A DNA stretch of 64,000 nt from NCBI RefSeq assembly GCF_022376445.1, contig NW_025955032.1, positions 1 to 64,000 on the forward strand, read 5' to 3'. A program made the translations under genes and the position numbers. The notes beneath the pieces were generated by a model that saw only the letters and a program-made list of their open reading frames with translations, was not told where the DNA came from and searched no databases. Position 1 is the stretch's first letter; every line of letters starts with the position of its first letter. Below, piece by piece: positions 24,701 through 35,678 of this stretch. The stretch is from Fomitopsis serialis (Eukaryota; Basidiomycota; Agaricomycetes; Polyporales; Fomitopsidaceae).

Positions 24701-25526
24701 CTAAAATGCCCGGCCGATGTTTTGAGATGTCCGGCCATTTAATTTGGCTGGTGGCAGCTTCACTAAGCCCCTTTAAAATGTGGGAACACTATGTTGGGCT
24801 CCATTAGTGATGGTCTTACATATACAATCATTCAAATCACACTCTGTATCATAATACAATAGGCCGAAGGTTTTTGAATGCTCTCGGCCAGTGTTTGCAT
24901 GGCTGGCCAGTGAGCTAACAGCTCAGGCAATGTGATAGGGCATGCACTGTGGACATATAATACATGCTACTAGTAGGCTGTTCTAAGGGAGTATGGTCTA
25001 TTGTTGACTGGCCCAGCCAATACTGGGTCACAATACTGTTGCCCGGCCGGACCGTTACCAATGGATGGTGCCACTGCCCGGCCGGACCGTTACCAGTGTG
25101 GAGTGCTAGATTATATGGCCTGGCTAGCCTGCTATCAATGTGGAAAAATGGTCCGGCCGCTCCGTTGCCAGCTAGAGATGATGCAACCCGGCCGGTCTGT
25201 TATTAGCCAGGGAGCATGTGCTCCGGCTGGCCCATTGCAACTGGTGAACTATGCACTCCGGCCGGCCCATTACAAATGAAGGATCCCATTTCCCGGCCGG
25301 TTCGTTACCATAGGAGAAAGAGTATCCCGGTTGATCTGTTACAATTAAAGCCCCTTATTGCCCGGCCGGTCCGTTGCCAGCAAGACACTAAATGGCCCCC
25401 CTGTTCAGACAGAAAATAGGTGCCCTATGGATACACCGGCCGGACCGTTTGAACTGGTTTGAGATACACTCGGCCGGCTTGTTTGAAACCAGTCCGGCCG
25501 GCCTGTTTGCAATGAGGAAATCACAG

Positions 25527-25587
25527 CTCCGGCCGGAGGCGGCTCTACCGTTTGCAACGGTCGAAATGCACTCCGGCTGTACCGTTA
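25527..25587 (-). repeat. Right outer inverted repeat (61 bp)
   Basis: It is the reverse complement of 22491-22551. It lies 28 bp inside the right terminus of the nested element. Confidence 0.88.
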
Positions 25588-25615
25588 GTATCGAGTAGGT
25601 ACCACTGAATAATGT

Positions 25616-25624
25616 GGGGATTGG
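25616..25624. repeat. Target-site duplication (right) of the nested element
   Basis: GGGGATTGG is identical to 22455-22463. Confidence 0.88.
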
Positions 25625-28600
25625 GGATGCATGTTGCCGCAGGCGAAGTGGGTGAGTTTGAGGAGGTCAGCGACTAGCGAAACTCCATGGCGATCGCGGA
25701 GGCAGTCGCTCACTTTCGTGTTGTTCAGCTTCCGTAGGGCCTTAGTGGCGCCGATGTGGTACCATGCCGGGAGTTGTTTCTTGAGGGGCCCGTCGACCTT
25801 CAGTGCCTCGAGATGCACTCCGTATCTCCGGCCCGTGGTGAGCATGTTTTTAATGTAGAGCGGGAGGGTGGATCGGCTGCTCACTGACGGGTTCCAGCTT
25901 TGGAGGAACATGTTAATTTGCGCATTAGGGCGTATAGCTCCGGCGTCACGAGTAGCGTGTTTGCCAATGATGGCGTCCATCGCGAATGCCCAGGTTGGCC
26001 GGTCCTCCCCAAGTGTGAGGTAGCGTCGGAGCCACACTAGGTCGATCGCCTCGTTTCGGGATTGTATGTCGAGGAGGCCAAGCCCACCTGCCTTGATTGG
26101 CCTGTGAAGGGTCTGTAGGTTAATGGGAGGTATGGATGAGCTACCCCACATGAAGGTACGAATGGTGCGAGTGAGTTCCGCCTCTACGGACTTGGGCATA
26201 CCTTGTACGACTGTGAGGTACTGGGATATACCTCCGGGCCCCATCTGTACGACGTGTCTCTTCCCTATCATGGAGGGTCGGCACTTGTCCCATCTTGCGA
26301 GGAAGGCATCTATTTTGTGGAGCGCGGGCGCCCAGACGCCGACTTGGTCAACGTTGTTACCAATCCATGCGCCTAGGACGCGTACCGGCTCACCGTCGCG
26401 GGCTATTCGGATGTGTGGAGGTATCTCGCAGGACGCGGGGTTGTCAGGGTCGAGGCGGCGTGAGGTGAGTACCTCGTCGCGATACTGTGTCGTTCCGACA
26501 GGGATGACTTCCGTCTTCCCGTCGTTGAATTTGGCCCTAGAGGCCGTGCACCACTTGGAGAGGGTGTTCCATAGGGTGCTCCAGTTGTCATCTTTGGACA
26601 AGAAAGCAGACGTGTCATCGGCGAACAGTTTCGTTACGAGGCGGTCCACGGCGCCGGGGATGCGGAAGCCAAGGATATCGGAGCGGCGGAGCATTAGGGC
26701 AAGCGGTTCTATAGCGAGGTCAAAGAGTAAGCAGGAGAGCGGGTCGCCTTGCCGGACTCCGCGGGTCACTTGGAAAGGTGAGCTCAGCTCGCCATTAATG
26801 ACTACTTGGGTGTTGGTGTTCGCGTACAAGGCTTTTACCTTGTTAATGAAGCGGGTGGGAATTCGCATAGCCTCCAGCGTGCGCCATAGGTATTCATGGT
26901 CTATCTTGTCGTATGCTTTCTCCTGATCGAGGGCTATAATCGCACCATTTTCCTCAGTCGCTTCGGCGTAGTCGACCAGGACTCGACACGTTTGTGTTTG
27001 GTCCTCAATGTGGCGGCCGGGAACGAATCCAGCTTGGTCTTTGTGGATAAGTTTGTCAGCTACTTGCCCCAGGCGCGAGGTGAGTACTTTGGTGTACGTC
27101 TTGTAGTCAGAGTTTAGTAGGGTGATGGGGCGATAGTTACTGATTTCGCGGCGGTCACCTTTTTTGTATAGGGGACACATCCAACCACTGGCGAAAGGGC
27201 TGTCCGGGGAGAGACCGAAGGAATCGATGTCGCTGAAGACTATGGCCAGGTGCTCGAGGCTGTTATAGGCGCCTTCGGACGAGTCGCCGCGGGCGAAGGC
27301 AGACCAGAACTCGTAAGGGATGCCGTCTAAACCGGCGGCCCTCCCTGTTTGCGTTAGTTTCAGCGCGCGTTTTATGTCGTCTTTACTGACCTCGCTGGCT
27401 AGGAGCTCTGAGTCAGCACCGTCCAGCTGGGAGGGAATGTCGGCCAATACAGATTGCATGGCAGTGCACTGGGCGTCGTTGGAGAAGCCAGGGGAGTCGG
27501 TGCGTTGTACGGAGTCGTGGTAGTCCCTGGCAAGTTCTGCCATTTTGTCTGACCGGCGTACATAGGTGGCAGCGGTTTGACGCGTGTCGTGGAGAGCGTG
27601 AATGACATCCCGAGGTTTTCTATCCTTGTTGATCATTGACCAGTACTTGGTGACCTTTTCTGCGTTAAGGATGTATCTCGTTGTCGTACTGAGTTTTGCT
27701 GCTGCATACCGTTTCCGTTCAAGGTCAAGGATGCGATTGCTAATGGCCGCGGCGGTGTGGCAGAGGGCGGTTGACGAGGGGTATGAGTCGTCCGTTTCTA
27801 TGTCGTGGAGGTGCTCAGTGAGGCGGCGGATTTCAGCTGCTAGTTTGGGGGCGGTCACCTTCATATGTTGCCGCGCCATGTCTTGGACGGCTTGTTTGAA
27901 AGCGGAGTGGGCATGTTGTACTGTGTAGGCCGGGTTCCGGACTTCTGTTTGAGCGAGCGTCCTGAGCTCCGTCATGGTCCGCTTGCCTAGGTCTGCCAGT
28001 TTTTGTAGAAACCGATCGTCTGATAGTAAGTGCAGTGGCATGGTCCATCTGCCGCGCCCGACATAGGGCGCATTGGCAGTGTTGAGGGCGGCGCTGGCAA
28101 GTCTGTGGTCAGTCTGGACTCCCATGGAGTGTATGGACCACGTATGCGAGGAGTTAACAAGGTCGGTAGTCGCGTATATGCGGTCGAGGCGCGATCGGGT
28201 CAGACTACCTCGCTGGGGGAAGGAGAAGTCCTTCCTCGTAGGTTCTGAGAGTCGCCACCCGTCATATAGTTTGAAGTGGTGGAGCAGCGCTCGGAGGTTT
28301 TGGACTGCCGGAGCGTTGTCTTCTTTTGCGGGGAGCCGATCGATGGCTTCCTCGACGATGTTGAAGTCCCCGGCCAGGATGTCGGGACGGTCGTAGCGAC
28401 GGCCCTCCGCCATGTGCAGCAATGTTTGCCAGAAGACAGCGTTCTCCTGCGGGGATTGGGTGCGTATACGTTAAGGATGGTTAAGTATCTGTCAGCATGC
28501 CAATGCATTCGTAGGAGTATGGCTCTGCCCGGGATGAGTTCCTGGAAACGTACATTAGCGACGTCTGTAAGTTCGCGGTTCAGGACAATGGCAACTCCCT

Positions 28601-29084
28601 GCGCGGATGAGGCGGTATTCGAGCACAAGTTCCATATAGAGACCCGTCTGCCATAGAGGTTGTGAAGAGTGTCGACGTCGGCCTCATTGATGTGAGTTTC
28701 TTGCAGACAGAGGACACCGATTTTGTCCTCACGCAGGAGTTGATTTATGTCGTTCCATTTCTGGTTTCTTGGGCCGATGAGGCCGCCTCTCCCGTTCATA
28801 TTGAGAGAGCTGATGGTCAGGCTCGCTTTCGTCTTTCTCCCAGAAGGTTTGGAAGCCGGGTCGTTAGGTTGCCTAAGCGATGCCTGCAGGGGTCGGCCTC
28901 CACTCCTACGTTCTCGACGAGGCGAGTCAAGTGCAGGGGTTGAGGCAGCCCCGTCGCCGAGTTCCTCCATCTGATCACCGAGATCAGCGGGGGCGGGGGA
29001 CTCGTTGGTCTCTCTCGGATGGAGGAGATGATAGCCGGGTGCCGATTCAACGTCCGGGGTTTGTTCGTTTGTATGTATATTCAC
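25616..29084 (-). CDS. LINE ORF2, N-terminal part: endonuclease and reverse transcriptase
   Basis: The open frame runs from about 29084; the first ATG is at 28970. The AP-like endonuclease domain shows SLNMNGRGG, CLQETHI, LNVYAPN, LAGDFNIVEEAID and SRLDRIYAT. The reverse transcriptase follows: WMCPLYKKGDRREISNYRPI, HKDQAGFVPGRHIEDQ, IALDQEKAYDKIDHEYLW, TRGVRQGDPLSCLLFDLAIE, and the catalytic box as FADD (about 26612-26627). All three catalytic Asp positions are present. One base is missing in the C-run (GGGG on plus, 28451-28454), separating NVYAPN from PQENAVFWQ. The frame is interrupted at its end by the nested element after CGNMHPQS. Confidence 0.92.
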
Positions 29085-29473
29085 CGTTGCTCATCGCCAT
29101 CCTGACTACAACGATACGTCAGGTGGGGGAAGCGCTCCTGACTTCCACAGGGGACATGTCGCGCAGCGGCGACTTTGGCTTCTCAGCCCGGGTAAGTCTA
29201 GTAGTACCCGTTCGCTGTTGAGAGAGAGTACGTCGAGGGCCTAGGGCTTTCCTGTCCCGCAGAGCGGTCAGTAAATTTGGGCCCGTTGGTTACTCGACGG
29301 TGTGAGGGATTGAGATGGGTCAGTGAAGAGTCCTTGCGAGAGATGTTGGTCGCGGGAGAGGGGTGGCTCTGCCGCCTTCAGGAGGTGCGATGCGCGGTAA
29401 CAACAGTGTTCATTCAGATAGCGTAATAGGGTACACATAACGCAGGCAAGGAGTGATACAGGTTTACATGTAA

Positions 29474-32132
29474 CTAGGTGTTATGGTACGACGAGCGTCC
29501 ACCTCCGGCTCCAGTTCGGCGGCCTCGGTTGTTGGATCCGCGCGCGCGGCCGTCGCGACCACCACGACCACCTCGGCCACCGCCGTTGTTGCCTTGGGCG
29601 CGCTGCTCGGCCTCGCGGCTGCGACGTTCCTCCGCCAGGGCCTCCCTGGCTTCCTTTAACGACGGGCCGTGCCAGCCCGGTGTGTTAGGGAGGGAGCACG
29701 CGTCAGTGGGGTGGTCGATACTGTGGCAGTACATACAATAGTACGCCTTGGTGACGAGTTCCGGTGGGCCCGCAAGGAGGTTGCCGAAAGCGTGAGCGCG
29801 AACGCGGTTGCGAAACTTCTTCCACTCAGCTTCATCGGACGTCGGCGACTCGACGTAGAGGAGCACGACGGGCTCGCCGTCGGGGTCGTCGCGGTCCTCG
29901 TGGACGGTGATCTGGCGGGTCCAGATGGAGGAGATGATGGCGTTGTGCGCCTCTTCGAACGTTAGATGGCCCCAGCGTCCGTCGTCTCGGATCTCGGTTA
30001 CCAGCATTGAGCGGGTCATCTCGTCAATGTCCTCCTCGAGGAATCCCTCGACGAAACCGGCGGTAACCTCGTCCTCCGTTTCTCCAAGGCGCTCAGGATT
30101 CAGCCAGGCACCCATGAAGGTGGGGGGGTGTTGTGGAGGTGGGACGATGCCGACTGTCCCGTCAACGGTGGACGCCCAAGGGTTGTCGATGAGGCGGGCA
30201 CGTTCCGGGGGCGTAATGTTGCCGACACGGAAGTAGACGGGGTCCGAGTTGGGCTTCGAGGAAGGGACCTCGGGGAGCGGCTGAGTGATTTTCGCCTTGA
30301 GCGTGCCGAGCCACTTCTTCAGGATCGTGTCGGCGATGCGGAGGCGGGTGCGGTGTCCGCGCTTGTCGCTGGCGCTCTGCCCTGGGAAATGGAGGAGGAC
30401 GTAGCTGTCCGGATCGGCGGACCACTCTGCTGCTTGCGACCGTTTGACGTTCTTCAGCGGCCACATGACGAAGTCGCCCTGGATCGCGAGCCAGCCGTCC
30501 TTCGGAGCGCGCGTCATTGCGGACGGGGGCGGGAGGCCGTGTGCTTGCGCGATGGGTTGCGCTGGTCCCGCGAGTGCAACGGGGAAGGGGCCGGGAGCGA
30601 AGTGGACCGGATGGGGGTGCGCAAAGGCCGGAGGGTGGGCTGGCAGCTGAGGCATGGGAAGGGGAGGAGCGGGTGGGAGGGCAGCGTGCGCAGCGATGGG
30701 GGGGCCGTCGGCCTGTGCCCAGAGTACGTCGTCGCGTCCGTCTACAACGGGAGCGTTGGCGGGGGCCGCTCCGCGGTTTGCCGCTATGAAAAGCGTTGGT
30801 GACAGCGGGTCACCTTGAGAGAGGTAATGCCTACCTGGCGGCGCCGCGTGAGGGAGTGGCGCGGAGGAAGTAGGACGACGAGCCAGGTGTGGGGGAGGAT
30901 CGCGTTCGGGGCGAGGCGCCGGGGAGCCCGCGGGAGTGTAGAGGTCTAAACGATGTTCAGGAGCGTAACGACGATGGGACGCGAGGCGTGGCAGACCTTC
31001 AATGTCTCCCTCGTTGTACGCATCCCTTGCGGCAGGTGGCATGTTATGGAACCGAGAGGATTGCTGTTCCAGGTATCGCCGCACCATGAGCGGGGTTCCG
31101 TATGTTTGGCGAGAGATCGCGGGCGATTGTGCGTGGTGCACTGTATAAGTGTGACGGTCGCGAAGTATGTTCGATTCGTGAGGTGACTACACAAACGGGG
31201 GGAAAGCAGTGGTGACGTACCATCGCAGGCTGCTGTTGGACTTGGCTCCTCGGGCCCTCGCATCTCGACGTCTTCAGGTTCCAGGTCAGACGTCGTGAGC
31301 GCAGGTGGGTCGTTGTCGATGGCGCTATCTGGGGATGAGGAGACTTCGATTGGCTCGTCCCGGTGAGCAATGGCGGGAGGAGGAGGCGGCGATGCTTGGA
31401 CTCGCGTCGTCGTTCCAGCGTCGGCGGTGTTACCTCCGGTGTCCGAGGACACTCTGCGACGCTTACGGGTGTCGCTGGCGGCGCGCTGGGTAGCCGGTCC
31501 CAGGGCCGGGAGTGCAACGTTTGACGGCCCCCGGAGAGAGGCGGTATCGTCGTCTTGCCCCGCGGGCTGCATGCGGCCGAGGTTGTTGGCCTTTTTGCCG
31601 CGTTGCCTGGTAGCCTTGATTGTTTTGGTCGCGAGGATCCATCCTTCATCCTCGGGGTGGTTCGTGGTCAGGGAGGCGTCGACTTCCTCCGCTAGCTGGC
31701 GAGTGAGGAGGACGGACGCGAGATGCGGGGGTGTGACGTACTTTTAACGACAACTGGGGTCAGTTGGGCACTTGCCGCTAGCGTCGTGGCTGAGCAGGCG
31801 GGGACGACGGTGGGTTCGACGGCGGGCACCGTCTGGGCGGGGCCATCCGCGTGGGTGGCAATTGCGTCAGTCGGAGGCTGAGGCGGGGGCGAGGGTACCT
31901 TCGTCACCACAGCTGCGTAGCTTTTGCCCGTGCGTTGGACCGGCGAGACGGCCCTCGGCGTGCTCCCGAAGTTGCCTGAGGCGGGGGTGATGGGCTCGGC
32001 GTTGACACGGTGCGCCGGGGATTTTATTAGGGAGGCGGCCCGGAGGTGTTCTATCGAGGAGGACGAACGTATGGCGCGCGAAGGCGAGCTGCGTTCGGCC
32101 GTCGATTTCGGGGTGGGTAGGTTCTGCTGCAT
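29474..32132 (-). CDS. LINE ORF1, nucleic-acid-binding protein with CCHC knuckle
   Basis: It starts MQQNLPTPKSTAERSSPSRA at 32132 and ends in a Gly/Arg-rich tail (GGRGGRGGRDGRARGSNNRG) at 29474. A retroviral-type zinc knuckle, YYCMYCHSIDHPTDAC (C-x2-C-x4-H-x4-C), lies near 29697-29745. The middle is rich in Pro and Ala. ORF1 proteins of this type coat the LINE RNA. The frame is broken by single missing bases at about 31741-31745 (A-run on minus) and between 31150 and 31190. Confidence 0.85.
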
Positions 32133-34502
32133 GTCGAGATGGGCGAGTTTGCGAGAAGTAGCGAAGAGAAGGGGTTGGGAGGTAGGTTGCTTGCTCCGCG
32201 GTACTTATGAGTGTGTCCTGTCGGTTTCTTCTGCGGCAGTGTTTGCCCGGGGAGGTGGGAGTGAAGCGTGGGCGCGATTTCCGATAAAAACGCCCCTGGC
32301 GTTGCAGTGTGGAGACCGGGAGGCTTACGCGTCAGATCAATTTGGTGCGTCGATGTGTCGTTGTTCTCGCGGCTGTCACGTATATGTCGAGGGCGTGTAT
32401 CGTCACTCCTCTGGCTCGGTATGGTGGGTGCTGTTGGGATACTGGAGCGGATTCAGCCGTGAGTATTAGGACTCGAGGCGATGTGGGTGGTCTACGAAAC
32501 TATCAGTGTGGAGGGTCTAGAGAGTCTAGAGAGAGTGGCCCCTTCGCGGCTGCCAGCCCAGTAGGTTCAGTTTCGTCGATCGAGTAGGTCGAGACGTCCC
32601 GTACGGATCGGGAGGCGTTCGAAGCTAACTTAGACTGGCACGGCCACTCACAGAAAAGGTACGGGCACGCTACCCGAGGAATACTACCGGGACAGTTGCT
32701 GGAACCGGCGATGACTGTGTTGATGTCTCGCGGCGTCAAGGGGGCCATTCAGACAGGTGTCGTAAGGCTGCTCGTGTGTGGGGCGGTCAAATCGGCCGTG
32801 GCTCATATGGGAGTGACTAGTGTACCAGTACGTGAGGACCCGGATGGTGTGATGGAGCGGGGGGAGGTGGATGCCTCGATTCGTGGACGGGCAGAGCACA
32901 GACAGGAGGTGGTGCGGGGAGCATGGCGGGTATGAGTGTCGATTCAGAGTTCCCTGGGCGCTCGGTGACTCAGTATCCTGCAGGGTCCGCGGCGCTTGTG
33001 CGTGTTTAATGCGTGGATATTGCTTCCGCGTGCGCTAGATGTGCAGTGTAAGTCAGGGTTGATGGTGAGTGGATATGCCGCGGCGCACGGGTGGTTGTCA
33101 CTGTAGGGTGATGATCGGCAGGAAGTCCCTGCGTCGCCGTGTATGGGCGGTCTGGCTAATTGCTTCCGCTACTGCGAGGTGGGTTATCCTTTCTCGTTGT
33201 CATTCCTCACCGGTCGTGTCCTCCTCGTCGTCGAACGCGTAGGGGTAGTCGTCACTGGACAGTTTGCGAGGGTCGCACAGGATCGAGGGGTGGGGATGTA
33301 GGGCCGTGGGAAGGTGACGGTAGAGCCTCGAGTGGTCCAGACTTTCTTTACGCGTCAGGCGGGACCATGAGACCGGGACACGGAGTCCGCAGTCACCGGG
33401 GCCGCCAGCAATTAGCCACGTGACCCAGTGACGTTGGAAGGCGGTGATCACCGTGAGCCGGCCCATCCCGGAGTGGAGATTGCCAGTGGCGAGCTGAACC
33501 CGGCGCCCGCTTTCCAGCTGCTCGTCGGGGCGCTCGTCAACTATCCAGGTTAGACATCTGCCTTGCCTCTCCGGTCTCCCGAGTACGACGATCGAAATTG
33601 CCGGTTCCGGATCGTGTGGGAGGCTGAGGGCAGGGAGGATTGCTGGGGGAGGAGGTGGGGGAGCTTTAAATTTTCGGACAGACGGCTTATATCTTTGGGG
33701 TGGTTTAGCTAGGTGCGCTGGGAGCTGGCTTGGGTGGTAGAATGTGGGAGCGGCATGAAAGATTGGTGTGTGTTTCTCTTTGAGAGCGGTCTGCAGCCGA
33801 TTGCTGAGAGGGCCGGGTTGATATAGGCAGCACAGGCGTTTACCAGGTTTAGGGGACTTGGTCAGACATTCCTGGGTGCGATCAACGCGGGGGAACGTGG
33901 GCCTGCCACAGGGACAAGCGCTTAAAAGAGGGGAGGAGTTACGTTAGGTGTACTATTGTCCGATCATAAATAGTGCCAGTTATGCGGGAGAGGGGGCTAG
34001 GCTAGGGGCCAGCAGGAGTGTCTCTTGGACGGGGATATTTCAGATGGATAGGCATCGGATAGAGGCCGTGGCGGAGCCACTGTGGCGTGTGAGAGTTGGC
34101 CTATGTTGTGTGGGGAGAGTGTCTCGTGACTCGGTTTGCTGCGGTTCGGTGCTAAGGGATGGACCGTTTTTTGGCGCTCAGTCTCTGGCATATGAGGGTG
34201 TGGGCCGGGCTTTTCTAAGTCTGCGGCTCTGGGCACCATTGGTGCGAGGACGTCCAATTGTCGGACTCCGGCGTGGAGAGGGCAATCTTGGGACGTCGTG
34301 GCCTGTTGTCACGCAGTGTGAACCCGAAGCAGGGGGTGTGTATCTGCCGTAGAGGCGAGGGGTGCAATACCCGGTCTCTCCGCATAAATGCGATAGGTAG
34401 ACCTTTCAGCGCATGTTAGTTTCATCCCTTGCGGGATTACTCACCCCCGGGACCACGAGGAGGTCTGCGCAGGGCTCGTCGACGACGAGGCCCTCCCGGG
34501 GG
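32133..34502 (-). other. LINE 5' leader, 2.4 kb
   Basis: The region is G-rich on the plus strand and has no convincing ORF. It should contain the internal promoter of the LINE. The 5' end (34502) directly abuts the target duplication. It is unusually long for a LINE leader; I did not find a clear tandem repeat by eye. Confidence 0.6.
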
Positions 34503-34513
34503 AAAGTCAGATG
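34503..34513. repeat. Target-site duplication of the LINE (5' side)
   Basis: AAAGTCAGATG followed by T7, matching 20595-20605. The adjoining GGCGAACAATGCGGTGGACGG matches the copy-B locus (reverse complement near 46.55 kb), showing that host DNA resumes here. Confidence 0.88.
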
Positions 34514-35678
34514 TTTTTTTGGCGAACAATGCGGTGGACGGACACTGTAGGTCGACAGAAACTCCTCACGTCCGTGTGGAGGGTCTTGGTATGAGACTCA
34601 GACTAGGAGACTGTGGCAACGTTGAAGTACTAGTCGTCCAAAACGGGAACAAGAACCGCATCTATTGACCACGTGTCCTTATTGGACTCAACGCCTCCAA
34701 GTCAAGTTGGTTTGCACTGCATAAACGTCGTCAATAATGTTTCTACGTTGATGACAATCCGAGCTGCAGCGCTCGCAGTCGGAGGCAGATTGCAAATGAG
34801 ATGCTCAGCCCTGACATGTCTGGCAACTCAGTGGGGGCGGCGCGCACTGTATGTAACATAGTCCTGTTTCTCCAGTCAGTTGGCACCTGGACTCTCGCCC
34901 CGTTTTGTAGATCGCAAATGTCGTCCCGGTGTTTGTACTTGCGATTCGTGAACCACAGACTGTTATCACCCATCTGCACCTCCTTCGTTGATGTATTCTG
35001 CAGCATGCATTGTGGTGTTGCTACTTATGCTATGCTCATTGCTGACGACGGGCGTGGCACGGCGATCATGTGACCGAGACGCGTCGTGTCTAGCAGACGC
35101 CGCCGTCGCCGCTGACGTCGATCAAGCAGCAGCTTTTAAGCTCGACGACGCCTCGACTCTTACATCTCGTCACCAAGTTCTCACTCCCATCGAAGGAACT
35201 GTATCCAGAGTCTGGCCACAGGAAATTGACACCTCGTCCTCTCCATGACTCGCAATCAGTGCTAATAATGTCTATTAAATGTCAGCCGACCGTGGGTCGG
35301 TCAAACATGCGTCCTTGGCACAAGATCCCCCAAAGGGCGCCGTCTCACGCTGACACTGACATATTCCGCCGCGCCCGCCGCATCAGCGATCTCACTACTT
35401 AAGTACGTAGCGTGGGCTGAATGTGGTCGTAATGCACTTCAATCGAAGGGAGATCAATATCTTCAATCGAAGGGAGATATTGATCACATCACTCAAGCCC
35501 AACTGTCCAACGGTGAACTGTCATTGGCCAGAAGCCAGGTTTCTTTCGAAAGGAGGCTGTTCTCCGGCACTAGGAGAGTTCATTAATCCCGCACTGCCAT
35601 AGTACCTGCCAAGTGGTAGACTCAGATCACTGACTCCCACCTTCCGACCATACTACCCATACTTACGCTCCCTAGACA
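34514..35678. other. Distal upstream DNA of FunK1-A locus, then intergenic
   Basis: 34514-34680 still aligns with the copy-B upstream region (for example ACTGTGGCAACGTTGAAGTA and GTCCAAAACGGGAACAAG); homology stops just past GACCACGTG. From there to 35678 I see no gene. A 17-bp word, TTCAATCGAAGGGAGAT, is repeated in tandem near 35444-35482 with an inverted GATCAATATC/GATATTGATC around it. Confidence 0.6.

Larger units (their letters stand above)
22464..25615. mobile_element. Nested 3.15-kb fold-back element with CCGGCCGG-rich inverted arms
   Basis: The element lies inside LINE ORF2. Its ends share ATTCAGTGG in inverted orientation. A perfect 61-bp inverted repeat, TAACGGTACAGCC...CCGGAG, lies at 22491-22551 against 25527-25587. 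Inside, two further inverted arms (about 23.03-23.86 kb against 24.00-24.77 kb) make most of the element a large imperfect palindrome. No long ORF and no transposase is seen. A 9-bp duplication and long TIRs fit the Mutator (MULE) superfamily or fold-back derivatives; that class call is inference. Confidence 0.85.
20606..34502 (-). mobile_element. LINE (Tad-like non-LTR retrotransposon), full length, with a nested element
   Basis: Read on the minus strand it starts CCCCCGGGAGGGCC at 34502 and ends in a poly(A) tail (24 T on the plus strand, 20606-20629). In order it has a long 5' leader, ORF1 with a CCHC knuckle, and ORF2 with endonuclease, reverse transcriptase and a C-terminal zinc-binding region. 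It lacks LTRs. After subtracting the nested 3152-bp element and its duplication it is about 10.7 kb. The target duplication is perfect, and the copy-B FunK1 locus shows the uninterrupted site (AAAGTCAGATACTTG... in the same orientation). ORFs are open apart from three single-base losses, so the insertion is young. Confidence 0.92.

Noticed and set aside
22464..25615. CRISPR-like array of regularly spaced repeats
   Set aside because: The units are arranged as inverted arms of a transposable element in a eukaryote, the spacers are not unique and no cas gene exists.
28030..30802. Several 100-225 codon plus-strand frames inside the LINE
   Set aside because: They lie antisense to ORF1 and ORF2, whose domains are recognisable, so they are shadows.
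20606..34502. LTR retrotransposon or endogenous virus
   Set aside because: There are no LTRs, integrase, protease or envelope-like frames; a poly(A) tail, AP-type endonuclease and variable-length target duplication identify a LINE.
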